Under the pieces are notes generated by a model. That model had not been told where the DNA came from. It was given only the letters and a program-made list of their open reading frames with translations, and did no database searches. The position numbers were made by a program, and so were the translations under genes. DNA of 64,000 nucleotides from Streptomyces spongiicola (GTDB lineage: Bacteria > Actinomycetota > Actinomycetes > Streptomycetales > Streptomycetaceae): contig NZ_CP029254.1 in NCBI RefSeq assembly GCF_003122365.1, forward strand, positions 4,117,501 through 4,181,500, read 5' to 3'. Positions 35,323 through 43,700 of this stretch are shown here, piece after piece. Position 1 is the stretch's first letter. Every line of letters starts with the position of its first letter.

Positions 35323-38193
35323 GTGACGCTCCACTCCGCACCCTCCGCCAACGGCCGGATACCGCCCCTCGCCGCACCCCCCGCCGATGCCCGGATACTG
35401 CCCCTCGCCGACCGCCTCGCCACCCACGGCGACCGCACGGCCCTCATCACCGCCGACGGCGAGACCTCCTACCGCGAACTCGCCGCGCGGGTCGCGGGCA
35501 CCGCACAGCGTCTCGGCTCCGAGCGGCGGCTCGTGCTGCTTCCCGGAGCGAACACGGCCGAGGCCCTGGTCGCGTATCTCGCCGCGCTGGCGGCGGGACA
35601 TCCCGTCCTCCTGGTGCCGGGCGACCATCCGGACGCGATGGAGTCGCTGATCGCGGCGTACGACCCCGATGTCGTCGTGCGGCCGGCGCCGGGGAGGTGG
35701 GAGTTCGAGGAGCGGCGCGCGGTCTCCGCCCACGAACTGCATCCGGAACTCGCTCTGCTGCTCAGTACGTCCGGTTCCACCGGCTCGCCGAAGCTGGTCC
35801 GCCTCTCGCACGAAAACCTCCGGGCGAACGCCGAGTCGATCGCCGAGTACCTCGGCATCCGCGACACCGACCGGGCCGCGACGACCCTTCCCCTGCACTA
35901 CTGCTACGGGCTCTCCGTGGTCCACAGCCATCTGCTGCGCGGGGCGGGCCTCGTCCTCACCGGACTGTCGGTGGCCGACCCGTGCTTCTGGGACCTCTTC
36001 CGCGGTGCCCGCGGTACCACCCTGGCGGGCGTCCCCTACACCTTCGACCTGCTCGACCGGGTCGGATTCGCCGACATGGACCTTCCGCATCTGAGGTACG
36101 TCACCCAGGCCGGCGGTCGACTGGCGCCCGAGCGCGTGGCGCACTACGCCGCTTTGGGGGCGCGCCGGGGCTGGGACCTGTTCGTGATGTACGGCCAGAC
36201 CGAGGCCACCGCCCGGATGGCCTATCTGCCGCCCGATCTGGCCGCCGCCCATCCGGCGGCGATCGGGGTGCCGATTCCCGGTGGGGCGTTCCGTATCGCA
36301 CCGGTCGAGGACCACCCCGGAGCCGGCACCGGGGAGCTCGTGTACTCGGGGCCGAACGTCATGCTGGGCTACGCCCGCGGTCCGGAGGACCTCGGGCTCG
36401 GGCGGACGGTGGACGAACTGCGCACCGGCGACCTCGCGCGGCGCACCCCGGAGGGGCTCTACGAGATCGTCGGGCGCCGCAGCCGGTTCGTGAAGCTTAT
36501 GGGTCTGCGGATCGACCCCGAGCGGGTCGAGGCCATGCTCGCGGGGCACGGGATCACCGCGCTGTGCACCGGCGACGACGAGGCCCTCGCGGTCGCGGCG
36601 ATCGCCCCCGGCCGCCGGGGTGGCACAGGGGACCGCGGCGGCCCCGGGGACGGCGGCGGCCCGGGGCACTCGGACGGCTCCGGGCACGACTTCAGACAGT
36701 CCGGTGGCCCGGACGACTCCGTTGACTCCGGCGGTCCGGACGACTCCGGGGCCGCCGGCGAACTGCGGATACGGCGACTGATCGCGGACGAGTGCGATCT
36801 GCCGGCGCGCGCCATACGTGTCCGGGTCCTGGACGAACTGCCCCGTCTGGCCACCGGCAAGGCCGACTACCCCGCCGTGCTGGCACTCACCCGCCCGGAC
36901 CGCGGCGAAACACCCTCCGCGCTCTCCGGCGGTGACACGGCGGCGGACCTGTGCGCGCTCTACACACAGATCCTGGACCGCCCGGACGTCACACGGGACA
37001 GCACCTTCGTCGGCCTCGGCGGCGACTCGCTGACCTACGTGGAGATGTCCATCCACCTCGAGGAACGCCTTGGCCGTCTGCCGGCCGACTGGCACACGAC
37101 CCCGATCCGCGAACTCGTCGGGCAGCCCGGGCAGAGACCGCCATCGGGGCGGCCCCGCTCCCGAAGACGCAGACTGGAGACCGGCGTCGCGCTGCGCGCC
37201 GCGGCGATCTTCTGCGTCGTGGGCTCGCACATCGGCGTCTTCACGATCAGGGGCGGAGCCCATCTGCTGCTCGCGGTCGCCGGGTACAACTTCGCCCGCT
37301 TCCACCTCACGGACGCCGCACGGCGCGAACGCCTGGGCCGCGTCGGGCGCAGCATCGCCCGTATCGCCCTGCCGAGCATGGCCTGGATCGGTTTCGCGCT
37401 CCTCGTCAGCGACGACTACACGCTGTCCAACCTGTTCCTGCTCCACAACGCCCTGAGGCCGCAGGACACGGGGCCGGGCATCCACACCTGGTTCATCGAG
37501 GCCCTCGTCTACATCCTCGTCGCGGTCGCCGCCGTCCTCTGCCTGCCCTTCGCGGACCGTGCGGAACGCCGCTTCCCCTTCGCCCTTCCCGCGGCGCTCA
37601 CCGGCCTCGGCCTGCTCACGCGCTACGACCTCGTCGGACTCCCGCACCGCTCGCAGATGACGGACGCGGTGACCGTCTTCTGGCTGTTCGCGCTCGGCTG
37701 GGCGGCGGCGAAGTCCCGGACGGTGGCGCAGCGGCTGCTGGTGACCGCGGCCGCCGTCGCCACCGTGCCCGGGTTCTTCCCCGGTGAGCCCTGGCGCGAG
37801 GCGGTCGTGGTCGCCGGTTTCGCGCTGCTGGTGTGGCTGCCGACGCTGCCCAGCCGGGAGCGTGTCAACCAGGTGGCCGGGCTGGTGGCGGCCGGCTCGA
37901 TGCACATCTATCTGACGCACTGGCAGATCTACCCGCTCGTGGACGGTTTCTCGAAGCACCTGGCACTGCTGGTCTCGCTCGTCTTCGGCGTCGCCTACGC
38001 GATCGCGGTGACGCGCCTGATGCGGGGGCTGCCGCTGGTGCCCGCGGACGCGTCGCTGTCCCGGCTGAGGTCCCTGTCCTTCCTGTCGTCGCTGGCCTTC
38101 GCGCAGGCTCCGGGCCCTGCGCGGCCCTCCGCCCGCCGCCGGTTCGCGGGCCTGTTCCGTGCCCACCGGAGTCAGGGCGTGCGGCGGAGGTAG
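35323..38193 (+). CDS. Adenylation domain - carrier protein - membrane acyltransferase fusion
   Basis: A 956-residue protein of three parts. Residues ~20-540 are an AMP-forming ligase (STSGSTGSPKLV near 148, MYGQTEATARMAY near 288, ELRTGDLARR near 366, GRRSRFVKLMGLRIDPERVE near 384, and LPRLATGKADYP with the core lysine near 512), carrying a Gly/Asp-rich insert near 430-475. Residues ~545-610 are a carrier domain with GLGGDSLTYVEM, phosphopantetheine serine near S569. From ~622 an acyltransferase-3/OafA-like membrane domain follows, with about ten helices and R/H in LRAAAIFCVVGSHIGV. It could activate, tether and transfer an acyl or aminoacyl group to an envelope or siderophore acceptor. It is divergent from the iron transporter and has its own iron box. 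Start GTG 35323 lacks a ribosome binding site. Substrate and acceptor unknown. Confidence 0.85.
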   Translation: MTLHSAPSANGRIPPLAAPPADARILPLADRLATHGDRTALITADGETSYRELAARVAGTAQRLGSERRLVLLPGANTAEALVAYLAALAAGHPVLLVPGDHPDAMESLIAAYDPDVVVRPAPGRWEFEERRAVSAHELHPELALLLSTSGSTGSPKLVRLSHENLRANAESIAEYLGIRDTDRAATTLPLHYCYGLSVVHSHLLRGAGLVLTGLSVADPCFWDLFRGARGTTLAGVPYTFDLLDRVGFADMDLPHLRYVTQAGGRLAPERVAHYAALGARRGWDLFVMYGQTEATARMAYLPPDLAAAHPAAIGVPIPGGAFRIAPVEDHPGAGTGELVYSGPNVMLGYARGPEDLGLGRTVDELRTGDLARRTPEGLYEIVGRRSRFVKLMGLRIDPERVEAMLAGHGITALCTGDDEALAVAAIAPGRRGGTGDRGGPGDGGGPGHSDGSGHDFRQSGGPDDSVDSGGPDDSGAAGELRIRRLIADECDLPARAIRVRVLDELPRLATGKADYPAVLALTRPDRGETPSALSGGDTAADLCALYTQILDRPDVTRDSTFVGLGGDSLTYVEMSIHLEERLGRLPADWHTTPIRELVGQPGQRPPSGRPRSRRRRLETGVALRAAAIFCVVGSHIGVFTIRGGAHLLLAVAGYNFARFHLTDAARRERLGRVGRSIARIALPSMAWIGFALLVSDDYTLSNLFLLHNALRPQDTGPGIHTWFIEALVYILVAVAAVLCLPFADRAERRFPFALPAALTGLGLLTRYDLVGLPHRSQMTDAVTVFWLFALGWAAAKSRTVAQRLLVTAAAVATVPGFFPGEPWREAVVVAGFALLVWLPTLPSRERVNQVAGLVAAGSMHIYLTHWQIYPLVDGFSKHLALLVSLVFGVAYAIAVTRLMRGLPLVPADASLSRLRSLSFLSSLAFAQAPGPARPSARRRFAGLFRAHRSQGVRRR

Positions 38194-38370
38194 CCCCGCC
38201 GCGGCCGATCGGTCATCCGCCTGCCCGGCCGCGGGTGCGCCGCGGCGCACGGGCCCGGACGGGCCTCGCCCCGGTGGCGGCGACACGCCGCCGCACCGCA
38301 CGATTCCGGTCTTCCGACCCGGGGCCGGGCGGAGCACGGGCCCGGACGGGCTGCCGTCCGGCGGGGCGGG

Positions 38371-39138
38371 TCAGTGTTCCCGGTGGACCTTGGTGTTCGA
38401 CGCCTGGGCCCGGGGGCGGACGACCAGCAGATCGATGTTGACGTGGGCCGGGCGGGTGACCGCCCACGTCACGGTGTCCGCGACGTCCTCGGCGGTGAGC
38501 GGTTGGGCCACACCCTCGTAGACCTTGGCGGCCTTCTCGGTGTCGCCCCGGAACCGCGTGGCCGCGAATCCCTCCGTCTTCACCATGCCGGGGGCGATCT
38601 CGATCACGCGGACCGGGGTGCCGACGATCTCCAGGCGGAGGGTCTCGGCGAGGACGTGCTCCCCGTGCTTCGCCGCGACGTATCCCGCGCCCCCCTCGTA
38701 GGTGCCGTGGCCCGCGGTGGACGAGAGGACGACCACGGTGCCGTCACCGCTCGCGGTGAGCGCGGGGAGCAGGGCCTGCGTGATGTTCAGCGTGCCGATG
38801 ACGTTGACCTCGAACATCTGACGCCAGTCCGCCGGGTCGCCGGTCGCGACCGGGTCGGCGCCGAGAGCCCCGCCCGCATTGTTGACCAGGACCTTCACGG
38901 GGCCTGAGCCGTCGAGGGAGGCCGCGAGGGCGTCCACGGCGGCGCGGTCGGTGACATCGAGGGCGTGGGCCGCGGCCAGGTGCCCGGCCTCCGTCAGCTC
39001 GGCGGCGAGGGCTTCGACCCGCTCCTTGCGCCGGGCGGTGAGCACCACGTGGTAGCCGGCCGCGGCGAGACTCCGCGCGGTGGCGGCGCCGATTCCGCTG
39101 CTCGCTCCGGTGACGACGGCTATGGGCGTGGCGGTCAT
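38371..39138 (-). CDS. Short-chain dehydrogenase/reductase
   Basis: A 255-residue classical SDR. It has cofactor motif TGASSGIGAATARSL (10-24), VLVNNAGGALG near 84, catalytic Ser in VVLSSTAGHGTYEGG near 138, and Y-x3-K in GYVAAKHGEHVLAETLRLE near 152. The arginine pair after the first strand (ARRKERVEAL) suggests NADP(H). Substrate not inferable. A small hairpin (GGACGG/CCGTCC near 38350) and a repeated CACGGGCCCGGACGGGC lie between its stop and the convergent fusion gene. Confidence 0.88.
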   Translation of the reverse strand: MTATPIAVVTGASSGIGAATARSLAAAGYHVVLTARRKERVEALAAELTEAGHLAAAHALDVTDRAAVDALAASLDGSGPVKVLVNNAGGALGADPVATGDPADWRQMFEVNVIGTLNITQALLPALTASGDGTVVVLSSTAGHGTYEGGAGYVAAKHGEHVLAETLRLEIVGTPVRVIEIAPGMVKTEGFAATRFRGDTEKAAKVYEGVAQPLTAEDVADTVTWAVTRPAHVNIDLLVVRPRAQASNTKVHREH

Positions 39139-39189
39139 GGCGGCTCCCGGGTCGGATGATCGTTGCCACCCGCCAGGATAGGCAGAGGG

Positions 39190-39525
39190 TCAGCGACCGC
39201 GCGGTCCGTACATGATCACCGCCATGCCCGCCAGGCAGACCAGGGCGCCCACAACGTCCCAGCGGTCGGGGCGGTATCCGTCGGCGACCATGCCCCAGGC
39301 GATCGAACCCGCGACGAACACCCCGCCATAGGCCGCGAGAACCCGCCCGAAGTCGTCCTGAGGCTGGAAGGTGGCCACGAACCCGTACGCCCCCAGTGCG
39401 AGAACGCCCGCGCCGATCCAGACCCAGCCCCGGTGCTCCCGCACTCCCTGCCAAACCAGCCAGGCGCCGCCGATCTCGCAGACGGCGGCGACGACGAACA
39501 GGGACACGGAGCGGGCGACGACCAT
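39190..39525 (-). CDS. YnfA/UPF0060 family membrane protein
   Basis: A 111-residue protein with four membrane helices (SVSLFVVAAVCEIGGAWLVW; GWVWIGAGVLALGAYGFVA; AAYGGVFVAGSIAWGMV; VVGALVCLAGMAVIMYG). The family resembles small multidrug resistance transporters and has the typical EIGGAWLVWQ and RVLAAYGGVFV motifs. Its physiological role is unsettled. It lies 51 nt upstream of the SDR gene on the same strand, so they may be co-transcribed. Confidence 0.9.
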   Translation of the reverse strand: MVVARSVSLFVVAAVCEIGGAWLVWQGVREHRGWVWIGAGVLALGAYGFVATFQPQDDFGRVLAAYGGVFVAGSIAWGMVADGYRPDRWDVVGALVCLAGMAVIMYGPRGR

Positions 39526-39624
39526 GGGGGCAGCTTGGCACGGTCGGCCGCCGCGGCCGGGACGCGGGGTCGGTCCGCGCCCGGCCCGGTCCGTGCCGCG
39601 TGTGTGTGCGGCCGCGCCCCATGC

Positions 39625-41157
39625 TCACTCCCGTGCCCATGCGATGTACCCGTCCGGTCGGATCAGCAGCGCCTTGCGGTGCGGGTCGCGCCAGTGGGCC
39701 CTGGTGACGGGGCCGGGCGCCGCCGGCGGGGCTGCGTCCGAGCCGTCCGGTGCCACCAGGACGAACCCGCCCGCGCGCAGCAGCTCGTAGAGCCGGCCCT
39801 CCCGGAGGGCCAGGTCGGGGGCGCGCCTGCCGGTCAGCCGGTGGCTGCCGCGCGGGGCCCCGTACGAGATGCCGGTGCCCGAGATCATGCCCACCGCCTT
39901 GTCCGCCGCGGGCCGGACCGCGTTGAGGAAGCTCGTCGCCAGGACGCGGGTGAGGCGCTGGAGGGGTGTGTGCGCCATGGCGAGACGCACGATCGCCCCG
40001 CTGCTGCGCACCACCAGGGCGCCGACCGGGTGCCGTTCGGACTGGTAGGTGTCGAGAAGTGCTTCGGGGTCCGGGGCGTCGCCGCGCAGGACGGCGGTGA
40101 GCTTCCAGGAGAGGTTCGCCGCGTCCTGGAGGCCGGTGTTCATGCCCTGGCCGCCGGCGGGGGAGTGCACATGCGCCGCGTCTCCGGCGAGGAAGACGCG
40201 GCCCCGGCGGTACTCGGGGACCTGGCGCTCGTCGCTGTGGAAGCGGGAGAGCCACCGAGCGTCCCGCATGCCGTAGTCGGTGCCGAGCGCCTCGCGGGCG
40301 ATCTCGCGCACCTCGTCCAGCTCGACCGGCCGGTCCTCCGGCTGGGAGCGGTCGCGCCGCCAGCCCATCACCCGGTACCAGCCGTCGCCGAAGGGGGCGA
40401 TGAAGGCGAAGGCACGTCCTGTGCCGTTGACCGCGAGCAGGCTCTCCGGCTCCTCGGTGAGCCGCACGTCCGCGAGCAGGATCGAGCGGATGGCAGAGAC
40501 CCCGGGGAAGGGCAGACCGAGTGACCGCCGGACCGCACTGCGCATCCCGTCCGCGCCGACGAGGTAGCGGGAGCGCAGCGCCGTCTCCGCGCCGTGCTCC
40601 CCGCGGAGGTCGGCGGTGACCGATCCGGCGTCCTGGTGCAGCCCGCGCAGCTCGGTGCCGTACCGGAAGGCGGCACCGGCGGCACGCGCACGGCGCTCCA
40701 GCAGCCGCTCCACCTCGTACTGCGGGGCTATCAGCAGATAGGGGAAGCGGGAGCGCAGCCGGGACAGGTCGAGGGAGAGCCGGCGGAACAGGCTCAGTCC
40801 CGTGATGGGCGTGCCCCGCGACACCAGCTCGTCCGCCAGGCCCCGGGCGTCCAGGAGCTCCAGTGTGCGTGCGTGCACCCCGAAGGCCCGGGTCAGATTG
40901 CTCCTCGCGGGCGCCCGCCGCTCGACGACGGTGACGCGGACGCCGGCTGCCGCGAGGTCGCCCGCGAGGAGAAGCCCGGTGGGCCCCGCCCCCACGACCG
41001 TTACCTGTGTCTCCGCCGCCGTCTCAGCCGTCTCGGTCTCCGTCTCGGTCTCCGTCTCCGTCTCCGTCTCCGTCCCGGTCCAGGCGGAGGCGGGCGTGGG
41101 GGCGGGGGAGGTGACCGTGGCGGTGATGGCGCTCCGGGCTGCGGTCTCGTCGGTCAT
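39625..41157 (-). CDS. FAD-dependent aromatic-type monooxygenase
   Basis: A 510-residue flavoprotein of the group A (PheA/TetX/RdmE-like) hydroxylases, which use NAD(P)H and O2. The FAD motif VTVVGAGPTGLLLAGDLAAAGVRVTVVE begins near residue 52, YLVGADGMRSAVRR (the DG motif) lies near 178, and RVFLAGDAAHVHSPAGGQGMNTGLQDA near 305. The N-terminal 50 residues are low in complexity, with a Thr-Glu dipeptide run from a GTCTCC hexamer repeat. ATG 41157 has AGGAGG 7 nt upstream. It is divergent from a TetR gene that probably controls it. The substrate may be an aromatic antibiotic or natural product. Confidence 0.9.
   Translation of the reverse strand: MTDETAARSAITATVTSPAPTPASAWTGTETETETETETETETAETAAETQVTVVGAGPTGLLLAGDLAAAGVRVTVVERRAPARSNLTRAFGVHARTLELLDARGLADELVSRGTPITGLSLFRRLSLDLSRLRSRFPYLLIAPQYEVERLLERRARAAGAAFRYGTELRGLHQDAGSVTADLRGEHGAETALRSRYLVGADGMRSAVRRSLGLPFPGVSAIRSILLADVRLTEEPESLLAVNGTGRAFAFIAPFGDGWYRVMGWRRDRSQPEDRPVELDEVREIAREALGTDYGMRDARWLSRFHSDERQVPEYRRGRVFLAGDAAHVHSPAGGQGMNTGLQDAANLSWKLTAVLRGDAPDPEALLDTYQSERHPVGALVVRSSGAIVRLAMAHTPLQRLTRVLATSFLNAVRPAADKAVGMISGTGISYGAPRGSHRLTGRRAPDLALREGRLYELLRAGGFVLVAPDGSDAAPPAAPGPVTRAHWRDPHRKALLIRPDGYIAWARE
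41028..41079. repeat. Hexanucleotide repeat GTCTCS x~8 inside the monooxygenase gene
   Basis: Consecutive GTCTCC/GTCTCG hexamers encode a Thr-Glu repeat (about residues 27-43) on the minus strand, between an alanine/threonine-rich N terminus and the FAD-binding fold. Length change here would keep the frame. Confidence 0.9.
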
Positions 41158-41244
41158 GACGGTGCCTCCTGTCGATGGTCGTGCGCCGGGGAGCCGGTGC
41201 CCTGGAGTGGGCCACGGGGCGGCGCCTGCAGGTCGGCGAATGTT

Positions 41245-41332
41245 CGCCAACGAATGTTTGCCAACGCTTGTAGGCGACAGTAGACCCCGGCGCATTGGCA
41301 TGTCAACGGTTGTTGGCCTACAGTTGTTGGCG
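41245..41332. promoter_or_regulatory. Paired TetR operators in the divergent monooxygenase/TetR region
   Basis: CGCCAACGAATGTTTGCCAACG (41245-41266, shown here as two halves: CGCCAACGAATG and TTTGCCAACG) and the inverted TGTTGGCCTACAG/TTGTTGGCG (41311-41332) are near-identical sites facing each other, each with two GCCAAC cores 16 bp apart. The right site covers the -10 and the start codon of the TetR gene. Confidence 0.65.
41295..41324 (+). promoter_or_regulatory. Promoter of the TetR gene, leaderless
   Basis: TTGGCA (41295-41300), an 18-bp spacer and TACAGT (41319-41324) form a good vegetative promoter; TACAGT is exactly 7 nt before GTG 41332. Transcription should begin at the start codon. 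Confidence 0.6.
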
Positions 41333-41907
41333 TGACTCCCGAACCGCATGCCACCCCGCGCCGCTCCGACGCCACCCGCGCCGCGATCCTCGAAGCCGCT
41401 CGCGAGCGCTTCGCCGCGGACGGGTACGACCGCGCCACCATCCGTGCCATCGCCAGGGACGCGGGGATCGATCCGTCGATGGTGATGCGCTACTACGGCA
41501 ACAAGGAGGGCCTGTTCGCCGCGGCCTCCGAGATCGACCTGCGGCTTCCCGAGCTGGGGGCGATGCCCGGACGGCACATCGGAGCCGTGCTCGTCTCCCA
41601 CTTCCTCGACCGCTGGGAGCGCGACGAGGTGCTGACGGCCATGCTCCGGGTCGGGGTCACCAACGCCGCCGGCGCCGAGCGCATGGCGGAGGTGTTCCGG
41701 GGGCAGCTGCTTCCCGTCACCGCCGGAGTGTGCCCCGTGCAGGAGGAGGTTCCGCGCCGTGCCGCGCTCGCCGCGTCCCAGATCCTGGGCATGGCGCTCG
41801 CCCGCTATGTGCTGCGGATACCGCCGGCGGTCGACATGACCCGGGACGAGGTGATCGCCTGGCTCGCCCCGACGGTCCAGCGGTACCTCACGGCCGCGGC
41901 ACCGTGA
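41332..41907 (+). CDS. TetR-family transcriptional repressor
   Basis: A 191-residue regulator. The N-terminal HTH is complete (TRAAILEAARERFAADGYDRATIRAIARDAGIDPSMVMRYYGNKEGLFAA, about 15-63). The rest is the helical ligand-binding and dimerisation domain, with MLRVGVTNAAGAERMAEVFR near 103 typical of the TetR_C_17-like type. Paired operators before it suggest that it represses itself and the divergent monooxygenase, with the inducer perhaps that enzyme's substrate. The GTG start has no ribosome binding site. Confidence 0.9.
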   Translation: MTPEPHATPRRSDATRAAILEAARERFAADGYDRATIRAIARDAGIDPSMVMRYYGNKEGLFAAASEIDLRLPELGAMPGRHIGAVLVSHFLDRWERDEVLTAMLRVGVTNAAGAERMAEVFRGQLLPVTAGVCPVQEEVPRRAALAASQILGMALARYVLRIPPAVDMTRDEVIAWLAPTVQRYLTAAAP

Positions 41908-42023
41908 AAGCCGCCCGGGACGGCGCGCATGCCCCGGCCTCCGCCGTCGGCCGCGAAGGCGCGCATTCCCCGCCCGCCGCGGTCCACGGCGGTCCGCCGC
42001 CGTCGGCCGCGCCGGGACGGCCC

Positions 42024-42758
42024 TCAGCCGCCCGCGCCGCCGAACTCGCGCAGTGCCCCCTCGACGATCGACTGCAGCCGTGCATGGTGGGCGCCGCGCC
42101 AGTAGACCCGCTCGCAGGCCGTGCACTGCGCGAACACGTCGTACGAGCGCTGTGTGCCCTGCTCCAACCGGTGCTCCACCGCGGCCTTGTCCGCGTTCGA
42201 GAGTCGGCCGTTGCAGGCCGTGCAGCGGGTCCACGGCTCGAGAGCGGGAGCGAATCGCTGCAGCACGTCACGGAGCTGGTCGTCCGGGCGGTCGCTGTAG
42301 ACGTACGCCCCCGACCACAGCTCCCGGCGGCGCAGCAGGCCCCGATCCCGGGACAGCATCACACGCCGCTCGCGGGCCGAGAGCGCGGCCAGTGCCGCGT
42401 CGCCGAGGTCCTCGCTCTCGTACGCGGCGTCGACGCCCAGGAGCCGCAGCCGCCGGGCGAGGGTGCCCAGATGGACGTCGAGAAGGAACCGGAGAGGGGC
42501 GCCGGGCACCCGCTGCGGGCGTTCGACGCCCATGACGCTGACATGCTCGCCTTCCGAGGGGACGTACGCGGTCTCGACGCGGTCTCCGTCCACCAGCAGC
42601 CGCCCGGCCTCGGTGAGCGGGACGCCGAGCGACTCCACGACATGCCCGAGGCTCGACGAGCCGTCCGTGACGAGCGGGGTCCGCCCCTCCCGGCGCTCCG
42701 CCGGGACGAAGAGCCGCAGCTCGGGGGCGAAGCTGATGTGGATCTCCGGTCCGCTCAC
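42024..42758 (-). CDS. Mut7-C RNase-domain protein with N-terminal ubiquitin-like domain
   Basis: A 244-residue protein. Residues ~1-80 resemble the ubiquitin/ThiS-like domain often joined to Mut7-C (ISFAPELRLFVP...GSSSLGHVVESLGVPLTEAG). Residues ~85-235 are Mut7-C: RFLLDVHLGTLARRLRLLGVDAAYE with a catalytic-type aspartate, MLSRDRGLLRR, and a zinc-ribbon pair RCTACNGRL...QCTACERVYWRG. The family is a predicted PIN-like RNase, but activity is unproven. GTG 42758 is chosen because the upstream sequence loses domain similarity. No partner gene is apparent. Confidence 0.85.
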   Translation of the reverse strand: MSGPEIHISFAPELRLFVPAERREGRTPLVTDGSSSLGHVVESLGVPLTEAGRLLVDGDRVETAYVPSEGEHVSVMGVERPQRVPGAPLRFLLDVHLGTLARRLRLLGVDAAYESEDLGDAALAALSARERRVMLSRDRGLLRRRELWSGAYVYSDRPDDQLRDVLQRFAPALEPWTRCTACNGRLSNADKAAVEHRLEQGTQRSYDVFAQCTACERVYWRGAHHARLQSIVEGALREFGGAGG

Positions 42759-43010
42759 GCCGCCAGCATGCCATCGGGCGGACGGCCCCAGCCAGCGGTC
42801 TCCACCGGACCCGAAGCGCCCGGCGCACTCCGGAAGGGCGGGCCCGGCCCGGGGGTGGACCGGCCGGTCCTCACCGGGCCTTCGCCGCGAGGCGGTCAGG
42901 GGCCCGGCACCGCCGCGCCGGCCCGGTGCGGTCACCGCCGCGGGGACACCGGCCAGGCGGCCCCGGCTTCCCGGGCCGCCGGTCCCCGCCCGATCTGCGA
43001 GCGCCCTCGC

Positions 43011-43448
43011 TCAGGGCCACACCAGGCAGTACGGCTGGTGCCCCGCCTCGTGCAGACGATGGCTGAAATCCTGCCACTCGTGCAGCAGTTGGTAGACGTC
43101 GAACGCGTCCCGCGGCCCACCGCGGTCCGGCACGGTGGACCAGATGAACGCCGCCGCGCCCACCGACTCCTCGCCGATGTCGCGGAGCGGGTCGACGACC
43201 GTCATCGGGAGCTTCACCACCGCGTAGTCGGGGTGGAGGACCACGAGTTCGAGCGGGGGCACCTTGTTCAGAGGCATGCCCTGAATGCCCGTCAGGACCA
43301 TCGCGGCTATCGTCTCGGGTTTGATCTTGGTGAACATGCCGCCCATGCCGAGTTCGTCACCCCCGAGTTCCTCCGGGCGCATCGAGATCGGCACCCGGGC
43401 GGCCGTCGCACCGTCGGGCGCGCCGAAGTACTTGTAGGTCACCCCCAT
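43011..43448 (-). CDS. Conserved hypothetical protein
   Basis: A 145-residue soluble protein (MGVTYKYFGAPDGATAARVPI...) with no recognised domain. Visible features: GGMFTKIKPETIAAMVLTGI in the middle, a hydrophobic LELVVLHPDYAVVKLPMTVV, and a C-terminal aromatic part (FDVYQLLHEWQDFSHRLHEAGHQPYCLVWP). ATG 43448 is preferred over an in-frame start at 43574, whose extra residues are Arg/Gly-rich. It is divergent from hemL across 252 bp. The look is that of a small sensor or immunity-like protein, but that is speculation. Confidence 0.7.
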   Translation of the reverse strand: MGVTYKYFGAPDGATAARVPISMRPEELGGDELGMGGMFTKIKPETIAAMVLTGIQGMPLNKVPPLELVVLHPDYAVVKLPMTVVDPLRDIGEESVGAAAFIWSTVPDRGGPRDAFDVYQLLHEWQDFSHRLHEAGHQPYCLVWP

Positions 43449-43700
43449 GCCCCGGCCACCCCTGCTCTCCACGGGCTCGGGCGCACCCGCCTCGTGCCGC
43501 CGGTGCTTCCCACGCCGGGCAGGCTCGGGACCCAGGTCGTCAGTCCCCTCGCCCAGTCCGCCACCGCGATGCATATCTCCACCCGACTGCTTTTAGGACG
43601 CACGGCCCCCGCCGCGCAACCCGATCATCGTGACAGTGACCTCCCCCGCGGACGTGCTGTGAAACACCTGTCCGCAAGAACGTCCCGTGCCTCTGACACC

